From contig NZ_JAGGKV010000003.1 in NCBI RefSeq assembly GCF_017874035.1, forward strand, positions 434,001 through 498,000: DNA of 64,000 nt, given 5' to 3'. The translations under genes and the position numbers were made by a program. Shown piece by piece: positions 17,242 through 25,645 of the stretch; within the stretch, counting starts at the first letter, position 1; each line of letters begins with the position of its first letter. Source of the stretch: Paenibacillus aceris. Its GTDB lineage: Bacteria; Bacillota; Bacilli; Paenibacillales; NBRC-103111. The notes beneath the pieces are model-generated. The model ran no database searches. It was given only the letters and a program-made list of their open reading frames with translations, and had not been told where the DNA came from.

Positions 17242-17267
17242 TACGGATGAGTGCCCATCGCGTTTCA
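17242..17267 (-). promoter_or_regulatory. Sigma-W-type (ECF) promoter of the ter operon
   Basis: On the minus strand TGAAAC (17267-17262) is followed after exactly 16 bases by CGTA (17245-17242), identical to the B. subtilis sigma-W consensus. The start codon of the first terD gene is about 50 bases downstream. The SigW-like gene at 12292-12900 is the obvious candidate to use it. Confidence 0.75.
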
Positions 17268-17434
17268 CAAGTTTCGATTAATTTTTTGTGCATGCTACAT
17301 ATTTTTACTTCTATGAACAATTTTATCCAAAATTCGCTAAAACTTAAGTTCATTCTATCCCCGATCTCATTGGTTTAGCAACCGCCTTATTTGGACAAAC
17401 AGATAATTATCACAACTAAGGAGCGTTCTTATGG

Positions 17435-18952
17435 ATGCAAGTTTGTCGAATTCATTTGGAAGCTGTTTCCTCCTCACTCGATGATAACCTTCGAACTCTT
17501 CAGGTTATTTATTATAAATGCAAAGACGTCAATTTCCACGATTTCATCATCGGAGGAACGACAAAAGCGCTCGTCATTTATATCGAAGGGATGGTCAATC
17601 TTGAAGCATTGGATCGAAGCGTCCTAACCCCGTTATTGGGCGAGTCAATAGAAGAATGGAACTATACGGAAAAAGAATTATCATCGATTATTTCCATTTC
17701 AGATGTCAAGGAGATTTCGACATTTTCAGACGTGATCGCTCATCTTTCCAAAGGAAATGTCGGGCTTTTTATCGACGGACTCCCCGTGGGATATTCGCTC
17801 GGACTTGCCCAATGGGAAAAGAGAAGCATTGAAGAACCCTCCGCAGAGTCCATTATCCGCGGTCCGCGTGAGGGATTTACCGAAACCATGTCCGTTAACA
17901 CAGCCATGCTTCGCAGAAAAATTAAGAGCCCCTCCCTTAAAATGGTGTCAAACAACATAGGAAAGCATACACGCACAGAAGTCGTCATTATTTACATGGA
18001 AGGCATCGCCAATGAGAAGCTCATCGAGGAAGTCGAAAAACGGATCGCCGAGATCGAGGTCGACGGCATTCTGGAAAGCGGCTATATCGAGGGCTTAATT
18101 GAGGATCATCCGTTTTCACCATTCCCGCAAATTCAAGTGACGGAACGTCCAGATGTGGTTTGTGCCGCACTTTTGGAAGGACGCACCTCCATTTTAGTTG
18201 ACGGGACGCCTTTTGCCTTGATTGCGCCGGCAACGCTGTTCTCCCTTTTGCAATCGCCCGAGGACTATTATCAAAGATTTATTATCGGCACCCTTATCCG
18301 GTGGCTGCGCTATTTGTTTTTTTTCATTACGCTTTTACTTCCATCTTTGTATGTGGCTATTTTGACCTATCATCAAGAGATGGTTCCGACATCCCTTTTG
18401 CTCAGCATCGCGAAATCCAGAGAAGATATTCCGTTTCCCGCACTGGTTGAAGCGCTACTCATGGAAGTTTCTTTCGAAGCGCTACGCGAAGCCGGCGTCC
18501 GGCTCCCCAAGCAGGTCGGTGCTGCTGTAAGTATCGTGGGAGCGCTCGTCATCGGACAGGCAGCAACATCAGCGGGCTTGGTATCGGCTCCGATGGTTAT
18601 GGTGGTAGCGATCACAGGCATCGCCTCCTTTATGATGCCGCAATACTCCACAGGAATTGCCTTGCGTATGCTCCGATTCCCTATCATGTTTTTATCGGGA
18701 ATATTGGGGCTGTTGGGGCTCATGCTTGGATTCATTGTCATTGTCATCCATCTTTCCTCACTGCGGTCACTTGGCGTCCCCTACCTTCAGCCGCTTGCAC
18801 CGCTTAAAGAGAATGAGCTGAAAGATGTGCTCGTTCGTGCTCCGATCTGGTCGATGAGGACCCGCCTTAAATTAACCGGAAGAAACAATCGAACACGACA
18901 GCCATCAGGACAAAAACCAGAACCGCCCAAAGGGGATGACACTCATGATTGA
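17435..18952 (+). CDS. GerA-type germinant receptor, A subunit
   Basis: The 505-residue product has a soluble N-terminal domain and about five membrane helices from residue 285 (RWLRYLFFFITLLLP). Family motifs include EPSAESIIRGPREGFTE, ILESGYIE, IEDHPFSPFPQ and GQAATSAGLVS. GerA A subunits form ligand-gated ion channels that start germination. The best ribosome binding site (AAGGAG, 17419-17424) fits an ATG at 17431 in another frame, which after eight codons would enter this frame if one T at 17455-17457 were absent. The true N terminus is therefore uncertain. First of five genes. Confidence 0.85.
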   Translation: MQVCRIHLEAVSSSLDDNLRTLQVIYYKCKDVNFHDFIIGGTTKALVIYIEGMVNLEALDRSVLTPLLGESIEEWNYTEKELSSIISISDVKEISTFSDVIAHLSKGNVGLFIDGLPVGYSLGLAQWEKRSIEEPSAESIIRGPREGFTETMSVNTAMLRRKIKSPSLKMVSNNIGKHTRTEVVIIYMEGIANEKLIEEVEKRIAEIEVDGILESGYIEGLIEDHPFSPFPQIQVTERPDVVCAALLEGRTSILVDGTPFALIAPATLFSLLQSPEDYYQRFIIGTLIRWLRYLFFFITLLLPSLYVAILTYHQEMVPTSLLLSIAKSREDIPFPALVEALLMEVSFEALREAGVRLPKQVGAAVSIVGALVIGQAATSAGLVSAPMVMVVAITGIASFMMPQYSTGIALRMLRFPIMFLSGILGLLGLMLGFIVIVIHLSSLRSLGVPYLQPLAPLKENELKDVLVRAPIWSMRTRLKLTGRNNRTRQPSGQKPEPPKGDDTHD

Positions 18953-20033
18953 GAAAGGAAGAATCTCCCCCTTTCAATTAGCTATCCTCATGCATCCGAC
19001 TGTCGTGGCAACAGCTGCCTTATCGGTTCCCTCCATCACTATGAAAACCGCCGGCATTGATATGTGGATGACGCCTATCATTGCGGCATTAGTTGGGATT
19101 TTGACAGTTGTTGTCATGTATCGCCTGTATATGAAGTTTCCGGATTTCACCTTTATCCAATATACAGAGTCCATTCTAGGCATATATGCAGGGAAAGCGC
19201 TCTCCGGCTTTTTCATCCTATCCTTTATCTTCACGAATGGCATCATTTTGCGTGAATACGGGGAGTTTGTAATCGGAAGCTTTCTTCAAGAAACGCCGAT
19301 GGCCCTCGTCATTTTTTGTATGGTGGCTGTATGTGCATATGCCTTGTATGCAGGGATCGAAGTGCTCGCCAGAGTCTCGCAAATCCTTGTGCCTGCGGCA
19401 GTACTCATTATCTTTACGATGTTAGTTTTGATGATACCCGATCTTCATCCGAAAGAAATGTTTCCTATCCTAGGAGACGGCCTGCTCCCTCCACTTGTGG
19501 GATCACTTGTGCCTTCTTCTTGGTTTTCTCAGTTTTTTCTGTTGTCGTTTCTTTATCCTCTTCTGAACAACAAACAATATGTTTTGCGCTGGAGCTTCAT
19601 CAGTGTTGGCATCGTGATGATCACATTGTTAGCGATCAACTTGACCATTTTATTGATATTCGGATCGCTTGCTACCCAGTTCTACTACGCTTTTCTCATT
19701 GCCGTACGCTATATTTCCATCGCCGATTTTCTAGAGCATGTGGAATCGCTGCTTATGGCCATTTGGATCATTGGAATGTTCGTCAAAGTAGCGCTGCTCT
19801 ACTATGCTACTGTTCTTGGCACGGCTCAGTGGTTGGGGCTTTCTGATTACCGGCCTCTAATCATTCCGATCGGCTTCCTCATTTCGCTGTTCAGCTTTTG
19901 GGTCTCTCCAAACTTTGAGGGGCTGATGCATGCTTTAGGAACAACCATTCCTTTTTTGGCTCTGATCGTGCAGCTCGGTATTCCGACTATGCTTCTAATT
20001 GTGGCTGCTTTCAGAAAGGGGCAACCCGGATGA
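18945..20033 (+). CDS. GerA-type germinant receptor, B subunit (permease)
   Basis: The protein of about 362 residues has ten predicted membrane helices of the endospore germination permease family (APC superfamily). It begins KGRISPFQLAILMHP and includes LREYGEFVIGSF and FVKVALLYYATV. B subunits bind the germinant in related receptors. The ATG at 18945 is preferred because AAGGGG lies nine bases upstream; it overlaps the end of the A gene. A second, different B subunit lies in the same operon at 21478. Confidence 0.85.
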   Translation: MIEKGRISPFQLAILMHPTVVATAALSVPSITMKTAGIDMWMTPIIAALVGILTVVVMYRLYMKFPDFTFIQYTESILGIYAGKALSGFFILSFIFTNGIILREYGEFVIGSFLQETPMALVIFCMVAVCAYALYAGIEVLARVSQILVPAAVLIIFTMLVLMIPDLHPKEMFPILGDGLLPPLVGSLVPSSWFSQFFLLSFLYPLLNNKQYVLRWSFISVGIVMITLLAINLTILLIFGSLATQFYYAFLIAVRYISIADFLEHVESLLMAIWIIGMFVKVALLYYATVLGTAQWLGLSDYRPLIIPIGFLISLFSFWVSPNFEGLMHALGTTIPFLALIVQLGIPTMLLIVAAFRKGQPG

Positions 20034-21235
20034 ATGCCATGACGAAGCTGGCTTTAACAGCCAGTGTCCTCTCCTTGCTGCTGACTGGCTGCTGGGATCG
20101 GACGGAAGTTAACGATTTGGCGCTCGTCACCGGGGCCGCCATTGATAAATATGACGATACTTCGATCGAATTGACGTTACAAATTTTTATTCCGAGAGGT
20201 CCCGGGGGCGGCGGGGGCGGATTAGAAAACAGCAACAAAGGAGGGAGCACTCAAACCTCCCTTGTTAAATCCGCAATTGGCGTGAATATTGCTGACGCGG
20301 TTTCCAAGTTGCAGGAGAAAATGCCGCGCAAAATTTTCTGGGGACATACGGAAATTATTATTTTCGGAGAAGCTGTAGCTCGAAGAGGAATTCGAGACGA
20401 CATCGATTATTTGATGAGAGCGCCTCAGCCGAGAGAGCGGGCTTTTATGTATGTTTGCAAGGGGAGCGCGCGGCAAATTCTCGAGATGAACACAAGGGTG
20501 GAACGCAATTCCTCTGAGACCATGAGGGAAATTGGCAAGAGCAAAATCATACTTAGTGTCACGATAGTGGATTTTGCACAAATGCTGGCCAATCAATCCG
20601 GCGCTGCCGCACTGCCATTTATTGAGCTTTTACAGCCAACCACCGCTAAAAATCACGACCAAACCGAAAGCTTCATTAATCAGACGGCCGTGTTCAAAGA
20701 CGATAAAATGGTCGGCAGCATCGATGACCCAACGACACGCGGCCTGCTTTGGCTGAGAGATGAGATTAAAACAGCCGTTGTCACCGTGACACCAGCCGGC
20801 ACCAGTGGAAACGTCTCACTTCGGCTTCTGAAGAGCCAAACGAAGCTGAAGCCGCTCATTGAGAACGGCAAGTGGAAGATGAACGTCTGGATTCATACGG
20901 AAGACGATGCGCTGCAAAATACGACTGAGCTCGATCTGGTCTCCGATCCCGAAGCCGTTAAAAAGGTGGAAGCAGCCATGGATTTAGATATCGAACGACG
21001 TGTTGGGGAAGCCTTGCACAAGGTGCAGCAGGTCTTAAAGGCAGATATTCTTGATTTCTCTGGGGAATTCCACCGCGCCTACCCGCAAGAATGGAGACAA
21101 AACCAAAAGCGCTGGAACGAGATCTTCCCGAACGTTGAGGTCACTGTGCAGTCTGACGCCAAAATGCTGCGTCCCGGATTATCCAGCGTCAAATCCTCTA
21201 AACCCGAAGAGGAAAGAGTAAAGGAAGTGGATTGA
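20030..21235 (+). CDS. GerA-type germinant receptor, C subunit (Ger(x)C lipoprotein)
   Basis: The 401-residue lipoprotein has a signal peptide with lipobox LLTGC (Cys about 21) followed by WDRTEVNDLALVTG, the classic Ger(x)C start. A run of seven glycines interrupted by Pro follows at about residues 57-64. The C-terminal domain carries RVGEALHKVQQVLKADILDFS. It overlaps the B gene by four bases. C subunits sit on the outer face of the spore inner membrane. Confidence 0.85.
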   Translation: MNAMTKLALTASVLSLLLTGCWDRTEVNDLALVTGAAIDKYDDTSIELTLQIFIPRGPGGGGGGLENSNKGGSTQTSLVKSAIGVNIADAVSKLQEKMPRKIFWGHTEIIIFGEAVARRGIRDDIDYLMRAPQPRERAFMYVCKGSARQILEMNTRVERNSSETMREIGKSKIILSVTIVDFAQMLANQSGAAALPFIELLQPTTAKNHDQTESFINQTAVFKDDKMVGSIDDPTTRGLLWLRDEIKTAVVTVTPAGTSGNVSLRLLKSQTKLKPLIENGKWKMNVWIHTEDDALQNTTELDLVSDPEAVKKVEAAMDLDIERRVGEALHKVQQVLKADILDFSGEFHRAYPQEWRQNQKRWNEIFPNVEVTVQSDAKMLRPGLSSVKSSKPEEERVKEVD

Positions 21236-21239
21236 AGAA

Positions 21240-21467
21240 ATGACACCCAAGGATATTCCCATGTACATGGTGGCATGCTTGTTAATTACCCTCTTTCAGT
21301 GGTTTCGGTTAAAAAAAGCACCGAAAAGAGAGCGGGTGGCTTATGTCTCGATCATAGCCCTATGTTGGATTCTAGCCATCTCACTCGTGATGTATCCTGG
21401 CCTGCCGGGCCCGACACAGTTAGTGAATGTTATTTTCCAGCCGTTTGGTAAACTGTTAGATCATTAA
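21240..21467 (+). CDS. Small two-helix membrane protein of the gerA operon
   Basis: The 75-residue protein has two hydrophobic segments (about residues 8-22 and 34-54) separated by a basic KKAPKRERV loop. It starts four bases after the C gene and is followed ten bases later by a second B gene. A GAAG-rich ribosome binding site precedes it. Some Bacillus ger operons encode small D subunits with two membrane helices that modulate the receptor; the position and topology fit that role, though I do not recognise the sequence. Confidence 0.7.
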   Translation: MTPKDIPMYMVACLLITLFQWFRLKKAPKRERVAYVSIIALCWILAISLVMYPGLPGPTQLVNVIFQPFGKLLDH

Positions 21468-21477
21468 AGGAGCTTTT

Positions 21478-22560
21478 GTGGACATGCGGATCAGCGGCAA
21501 ACAACTATTCTGGATGATATTGACGATGCAGCTCGGCATGACACTGTTGCTGACCATTAATCCAGCCATCCAGACAGCGAAACAAGACGCATGGCTTTCA
21601 ACCGTTTGCGCAACCGGGATAGGCGTATTTATCGCGTTTGTTTGCTCGCGGTTAAGCCAGCTTTATCCGGGACAAACCCTTATTGATTTTTGCAAGAGCT
21701 TATTCGGCCGATACATCGGATATTTGGTCATATTTGTCTACTTCATCCTCTGGTACAGTGTGCTTGCCATCATACTTAGGCAGTACTCAGAGTTCATCGC
21801 CGCCACCATTCTTCCGAGAACACCTATCATTGTCTCGATTCTGGGCATGCTTCTCGTTGCAGTCTATGTAACCTTCTCAGGCATAGAGGTAATTGCCAGA
21901 TGCTGCGAGATTTTGGGGCCTATTACCCTGCTCGGCATTGCGATTCCCCTACTCCTGAGCCTAAAAAATATTCACGTTAGCAACCTTCTTCCCATTTATG
22001 TGGATGCCGGTGCGATGACGATCTTGAAGGGTGCTCTTCCAACCTCAACGTTTCTTGGGGATTGCATCCTTCTTCTCGTCGTCATGGGCTTTATTGCGAA
22101 GCCCAAAACAGGAATGAAGCCTGCTCTACTCGGGGTAGCCGCAGCAGGTTTGTTAACCAGCGTTTCGACTTTCTTAATCGTTTCCGTCTTTGGATACCGT
22201 TCAGCTTCAGGCCAAACCTATCCTTACTTTAATTTGATTCGTTATATTTCTTATTTCAATTTTTTCCAAAATTTGGACTCCTTTGTTATCGCTATTTGGA
22301 TCATTAGTGTTTTCACAAAAGTCTCTCTCTACTTTTTCGTCTGCACGTATGGAACAGCTCAATGCTTCGGCCTTCAAAAATGGCGGCGAATGATATGGTT
22401 CGTAGCACCGATGGTGGTGCTGCTCGCCTTGATTCCACGAGACTTTATGGATAGTTCAGTATTTTTTCCGCAAAAAATCGCAATACCATATATGTTCCCT
22501 CTCCAAATGCTCAGCTTGCCGCTGCTGATGTGGGGGATCGCGAAATGGAAACATAAATAA
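21478..22560 (+). CDS. Second GerA-type B subunit (germination permease)
   Basis: The 360-residue protein begins RISGKQLFWMILTMQLGM, a normal germination permease N terminus, and has ten membrane helices, with LRQYSEFIAATILP and FTKVSLYFFVCTYGTAQ matching the family. It diverges strongly from the first B subunit in the same operon. The GTG at 21478 sits five bases after AAAGGAG; ATG 21484 is an alternative. Extra B subunits in one operon can alter germinant specificity. It is the last gene of the operon. Confidence 0.8.
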   Translation: MDMRISGKQLFWMILTMQLGMTLLLTINPAIQTAKQDAWLSTVCATGIGVFIAFVCSRLSQLYPGQTLIDFCKSLFGRYIGYLVIFVYFILWYSVLAIILRQYSEFIAATILPRTPIIVSILGMLLVAVYVTFSGIEVIARCCEILGPITLLGIAIPLLLSLKNIHVSNLLPIYVDAGAMTILKGALPTSTFLGDCILLLVVMGFIAKPKTGMKPALLGVAAAGLLTSVSTFLIVSVFGYRSASGQTYPYFNLIRYISYFNFFQNLDSFVIAIWIISVFTKVSLYFFVCTYGTAQCFGLQKWRRMIWFVAPMVVLLALIPRDFMDSSVFFPQKIAIPYMFPLQMLSLPLLMWGIAKWKHK

Positions 22561-22563
22561 AGC

Positions 22564-22606
22564 CCTTGGAGTTCCCATTTCTGGGAAATCTCAAGGACTG
22601 CAATTT
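22564..22606 (+). terminator. Possible terminator after the first ger operon
   Basis: CCTTGGAG and CTCAAGG flank a GTTCCC/GGGAA inner stem. There is no clear T run, so it may be a weak or processing hairpin between convergent genes. Confidence 0.35.
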
Positions 22607-22613
22607 CAGTCTG

Positions 22614-23282
22614 TTAGTTGCTGATAAATTCCTGCACCCACTCGCCATTATAATAGGCAACGCCTATCTTCGTGTAGTTGGGGCTCAAAATATTTTGTCG
22701 GTGGCCTGTGCTGTTCATCCAAGCTTTCATGACGTCATCTGGCGTAGGTTGACCTTTGGCAATATTCTCACCAGCATAGGAATAACGAATGCCATAAGAG
22801 CTCATCATATCAAAAGGTGACCCATAGGTCGGCGACGTATGATCAAAATAGCCGTTGTTGTACATATCTTTGGCTTTGTCCAAAGCCATAGCTGTCAGAG
22901 CGCTATCACTCGTTAACGCTTTAAGCCCTGCTTTTGCCCGTTCCTGATTAACTAAGGTTACAACTTGGCCGGTAAAGGCCGATTGGGCTGGCGCAGTCGG
23001 TGCTGGTGCAGATGGTGTTGGTGCTTGGGAACCGCCCGTGCTGCCGATACCGCCAGGAATGTTCAACTTCATTCCCGACCAAATCACGTTTGGATTCGCT
23101 ACCTGAGGATTTGCTTGAATCAAAGATGTGAGGCTCACGCCGTATTTCTGGGAGATCAACCACATGGTATCGTTGCCTGACACCGTGTACGTTGCTGATG
23201 CGGCCATAGCCGCGCTAGAGCTCATAAGGACGCTCAATCCAATGGCGCCTGTAACCACTAACTTTTTGTATCGTTTAAACAT
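22614..23282 (-). CDS. LysM-CAP (SCP/YkwD-like) secreted protein
   Basis: The 222-residue protein has a signal peptide (residues 1-28, ending AMAAS), one LysM domain (about residues 31-75, YTVSGNDTMWLISQKYGV), a Pro/Ala/Thr linker and a CAP domain (from LVNQERAKAGLKAL, with FDHTSP, GENIA and STGHRQNIL motifs). LysM anchors it to peptidoglycan or the spore. It starts at ATG 23282 with AAAAAGGAGAGG. The 5' leader is a c-di-AMP riboswitch, which links its expression to cell-wall and osmotic status. CAP-domain biochemical function is not settled. Confidence 0.85.
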   Translation of the reverse strand: MFKRYKKLVVTGAIGLSVLMSSSAAMAASATYTVSGNDTMWLISQKYGVSLTSLIQANPQVANPNVIWSGMKLNIPGGIGSTGGSQAPTPSAPAPTAPAQSAFTGQVVTLVNQERAKAGLKALTSDSALTAMALDKAKDMYNNGYFDHTSPTYGSPFDMMSSYGIRYSYAGENIAKGQPTPDDVMKAWMNSTGHRQNILSPNYTKIGVAYYNGEWVQEFISN

Positions 23283-23299
23283 AAAACCTCTCCTTTTTG

Positions 23300-23425
23300 C
23301 GGCCTGCGAGGTTAGCTGCCGGATTCGGGTCAAAGAGTAATCACCCGGCCGCTTAGATAGCGGCTTCACCCCAAAGAGTGGTTCCCCCGTGCTTCCTAAG
23401 AAGCTTCGGCCTTCTAAGTTTTTTG
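23300..23425 (-). promoter_or_regulatory. c-di-AMP (ydaO/yuaA) riboswitch
   Basis: On the minus strand the leader carries the conserved blocks GGGGAACCACTCTTTGGGG, GCGGCCGGGTGATTACTCTT, TTGACCCGAATCCGGCAGCT and AACCTCGCAGG, with a GCCGC/GCGGC hairpin between. These are the hallmark of the ydaO/yuaA class, an OFF switch that binds c-di-AMP and often controls cell-wall hydrolases. It ends about 18 bases before the start codon of the LysM-CAP gene. Boundaries are approximate. Confidence 0.9.
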
Positions 23426-23597
23426 ATCCAAAACGGATCTTTCCGATTGTAACACGTGATATTGTTGAAAACATGACTTAAAATTTTCCAACCCAATTTG
23501 AAAGCGCATACAAATTAACCTCACATCCTTTATTTATCTCAGAAAAATCCAACGAAACCGAGCTTTCTAGCCTATAAAAATATTTTCCAAAAAAAGT

Positions 23598-23626
23598 GAA
23601 TAAAAAACCATAATTTCCACAAAATA
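23598..23626 (+). promoter_or_regulatory. Candidate sigma-G/F promoter of the SASP gene
   Basis: GAATA (23598-23602) fits a -35 and CAAAATA (23620-23626) fits a -10 of CATNNTA type with one mismatch, separated by 17 bases. The spore gene begins about 30 bases downstream. Confidence 0.45.
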
Positions 23627-23656
23627 CTCATACACCAAATAAAGGAGTGAATCCAG

Positions 23657-23884
23657 ATGGCTAGCAGTAGAAGCAGCAATTCCTTAGTTGTGCAACAAGC
23701 AAGATCAGCTCTTGAGCAAATGAAATATGAAGTCGCGCAGGAGCTAGGTATTCAGATTCCTCAAGACGGATATTACGGCTACATGGCTACTCGTGATACC
23801 GGTGCAATCGGCGGCAACATTACGAGAAGATTGATTCAAATTGCCGAGCAGCAGTTGAGCGGCGGCAGCAACTTCAGACGCTAG
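23657..23884 (+). CDS. Small acid-soluble spore protein, alpha/beta type
   Basis: The 75-residue protein carries the alpha/beta SASP signature: LVVQQARSALEQMKYEVAQE (helix 1, containing the GPR-cleavage-type E-x-A region) and GNITRRLIQIAEQQLSG (helix 2). These proteins coat spore DNA and protect it from UV and heat. A canonical AAAGGAGTG site precedes the ATG. The gene ends before a terminator shared with the convergent DNA ligase gene. Confidence 0.95.
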   Translation: MASSRSSNSLVVQQARSALEQMKYEVAQELGIQIPQDGYYGYMATRDTGAIGGNITRRLIQIAEQQLSGGSNFRR

Positions 23885-23917
23885 AAGACTGAGTTGCACG
23901 CAAACGCAAGACAAAGC

Positions 23918-23965
23918 AAAAAGACTGTACCACCACTTCCTCCTTGGTGATCCAGTCTTTTTTGT
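23918..23965. terminator. Shared terminator of the SASP gene and DNA ligase gene
   Basis: AAAAGACTG and CAGTCTTTT form a long stem with an inner CCACC/GGTG pairing; T runs flank both sides. Confidence 0.75.
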
Positions 23966-23973
23966 TTTCATTT

Positions 23974-24819
23974 TCACATCACAAATTCCAGAAAAACCGG
24001 CGAACGAAGCCTCCCGTTTTTCGTCCAGTTCCTTGTCTTGATTTTCGCCATAAGCCGTGGTTCCATATAAGCAAAATGGTTGTCTTCTTTGAAGACTAAC
24101 CGACGTTTGACTCCATCCAGCGCCTTTTGATGCATAGCCGTTACCCCTGTCTCAATCACCCCAACCGGGATCTTGGATCCGTTAGCTGAATCAATCGAGG
24201 CTAGTAAAGCAAAATTGTTTTTCCGATAACCGGAAATGTACACATCCGCATACGTCCAGTTGATCACCTTTTGCCACTGCCTGGAGCGTTTGTTGACTTC
24301 GTACTTGAAATTCTCTTGCTTCGATTTCAGCACGATGCCCTCAAGCCCGCGTTGGCAAATTTGCTCAAAGTAATCAACGGCTTTGCCCTCATGCATCTTC
24401 ACTCTTTTGTAATTAGCATTTTCGATGAAAGCTTGGTCGAGCAGTTCCTTACGTTTAAGCAAGGATAGTCCGGTGACATCAATTCCCTTGTATTTTAAAA
24501 TATCAAATGCGTAAAATATAACAGGTGTTTTGTCTGTCTGCGATAAAAATCTGGCTGACATCGCTTCGAAATCCGGTTTATCTTGATCATCCAAAATAAC
24601 TAATTCACCATCAAGTATCGTTCCTTCTGGCAGTGGACACTGAAACAACTCAGGAAATTTATGAGTAACCAGCAAGTTGTCTTTTGTATATACATAGAGT
24701 TTGTCCATATTTGAAAGAATACATCTAAGACCATCTAATTTCAGTTCTGCCACAAGATGTTTGCTGTTATAAGGCCTATTATTTTTGGCATCTTGCAGAA
24801 GCATAGGAGAAATAAACAT
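23974..24819 (-). CDS. ATP-dependent DNA ligase (single adenylation + OB domain)
   Basis: The 281-residue protein has motif I ELKLDGLR (adenylated Lys about residue 27), motif III FYAFDIL, motif IV EGIVLKSK and motif V WQKVINW. The C-terminal third is an OB-like domain. It lacks the polymerase and nuclease domains of LigD, so it is a stand-alone ligase resembling the ligase module of the NHEJ system or YoqV-type enzymes. It is convergent with a SASP gene, and a role in spore DNA repair would fit but is inference. No Ku gene is in the window. Confidence 0.85.
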   Translation of the reverse strand: MFISPMLLQDAKNNRPYNSKHLVAELKLDGLRCILSNMDKLYVYTKDNLLVTHKFPELFQCPLPEGTILDGELVILDDQDKPDFEAMSARFLSQTDKTPVIFYAFDILKYKGIDVTGLSLLKRKELLDQAFIENANYKRVKMHEGKAVDYFEQICQRGLEGIVLKSKQENFKYEVNKRSRQWQKVINWTYADVYISGYRKNNFALLASIDSANGSKIPVGVIETGVTAMHQKALDGVKRRLVFKEDNHFAYMEPRLMAKIKTRNWTKNGRLRSPVFLEFVM

Positions 24820-25002
24820 GTGAAATCACCCTACGTTAGATGATACTGTACAGTTATTCATCTGCCTATAGGAACTTGGAGGAAATCGAGCGCTGTTTGC
24901 TCCATTTTCGACAAAACCTGTTGTAAATGTCCTCTACAAAGCGACAATCAAATTAACAAATCCCGTTTATAATGTGAGTAGATGAATGGGAGGGATGTTC
25001 GC

Positions 25003-25179
25003 ATGGACAAGCTGTTTATCAAGAGATTACATACTTTGAATCGTCGCGACGAACTGAGATCAATGCTGCTAATCGAAGGTATTAAACTCACTCTCAAACG
25101 AAAAAAAGAAATGGGCTTGTTTTACAGATTTTTTCATAAAAGCAAAAAGAAAACCACTGTCGCCAAAGGATGGAACTGA
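25003..25179 (+). CDS. Small basic protein, function unknown
   Basis: The protein of about 58 residues is strongly basic (many Lys and Arg; KRLHTLNRR, LKRKKEMG, HKSKKKTT) with no membrane segment. The ATG at 25003 lies eight bases after GGGAGGG, and a TATAAT (24968-24973) lies just upstream. It could bind nucleic acid, but I recognise no family. An in-frame upstream ATG at 24982 lacks a site. Confidence 0.6.
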   Translation: MDKLFIKRLHTLNRRDELRSMLLIEGIKLTLKRKKEMGLFYRFFHKSKKKTTVAKGWN

Positions 25180-25201
25180 ACATCAGAATGATCTTTGACC
25201 A

Positions 25202-25513
25202 TTAAGTAAGATTGGTAAATAGAAAGAATCCACCCAAAGGCAGAATCCATAATAGCGGTATGCAGTTCCAGATGAGCGCTGCCTTGTGCCTCCGGCGGGA
25301 GAACATCATCCAACCCGCGACGAGCGCGGTTAACAGACCAACTGGATACAGCAGGATTGCGATGAAAAAGAGCCAGGTTGTTACTTTACCAGCCGCATCC
25401 GGGGTGTCGAACATCATCACGGACATTCCGGCGATAAACAGCCATAAGAGTATAAATAGGATGTACACGAGTTGCGTTAAAATTAATGTCCAAAGCGTTG
25501 CTTTACGGTTCAT
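25202..25513 (-). CDS. Small polytopic membrane protein, unknown function
   Basis: The 103-residue protein has three hydrophobic segments (about residues 7-30, 42-66 and 78-99) with a basic RRRHK loop before the third. It is convergent with the small basic protein gene. No family is recognised. Confidence 0.65.
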   Translation of the reverse strand: MNRKATLWTLILTQLVYILFILLWLFIAGMSVMMFDTPDAAGKVTTWLFFIAILLYPVGLLTALVAGWMMFSRRRHKAALIWNCIPLLWILPLGGFFLFTNLT

Positions 25514-25582
25514 GGATTTTCCTCAATTCTACTTTGTATGATTCTATTTAATAGAATGACTGTATCCCGTGTCAATAACAAA

Positions 25583-25629
25583 CAAAGGTCCATCCCGAAG
25601 TAGAAAATCTACTTGCAGGATGGACCTTT
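25583..25629. terminator. Terminator after the CUT1 binding-protein gene
   Basis: AAAGGTCCATCC and GGATGGACCTTT form an outer stem around an inner AAGTAG/CTACTT hairpin, with a T run in both directions. Confidence 0.75.
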
Positions 25630-25645
25630 TCAGCCTTGCGCCACT

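Noticed and set aside
19316-19846. 176-codon plus-strand frame within the first B-subunit gene
   Set aside because: It is an out-of-frame shadow of the germination permease, with no independent site.
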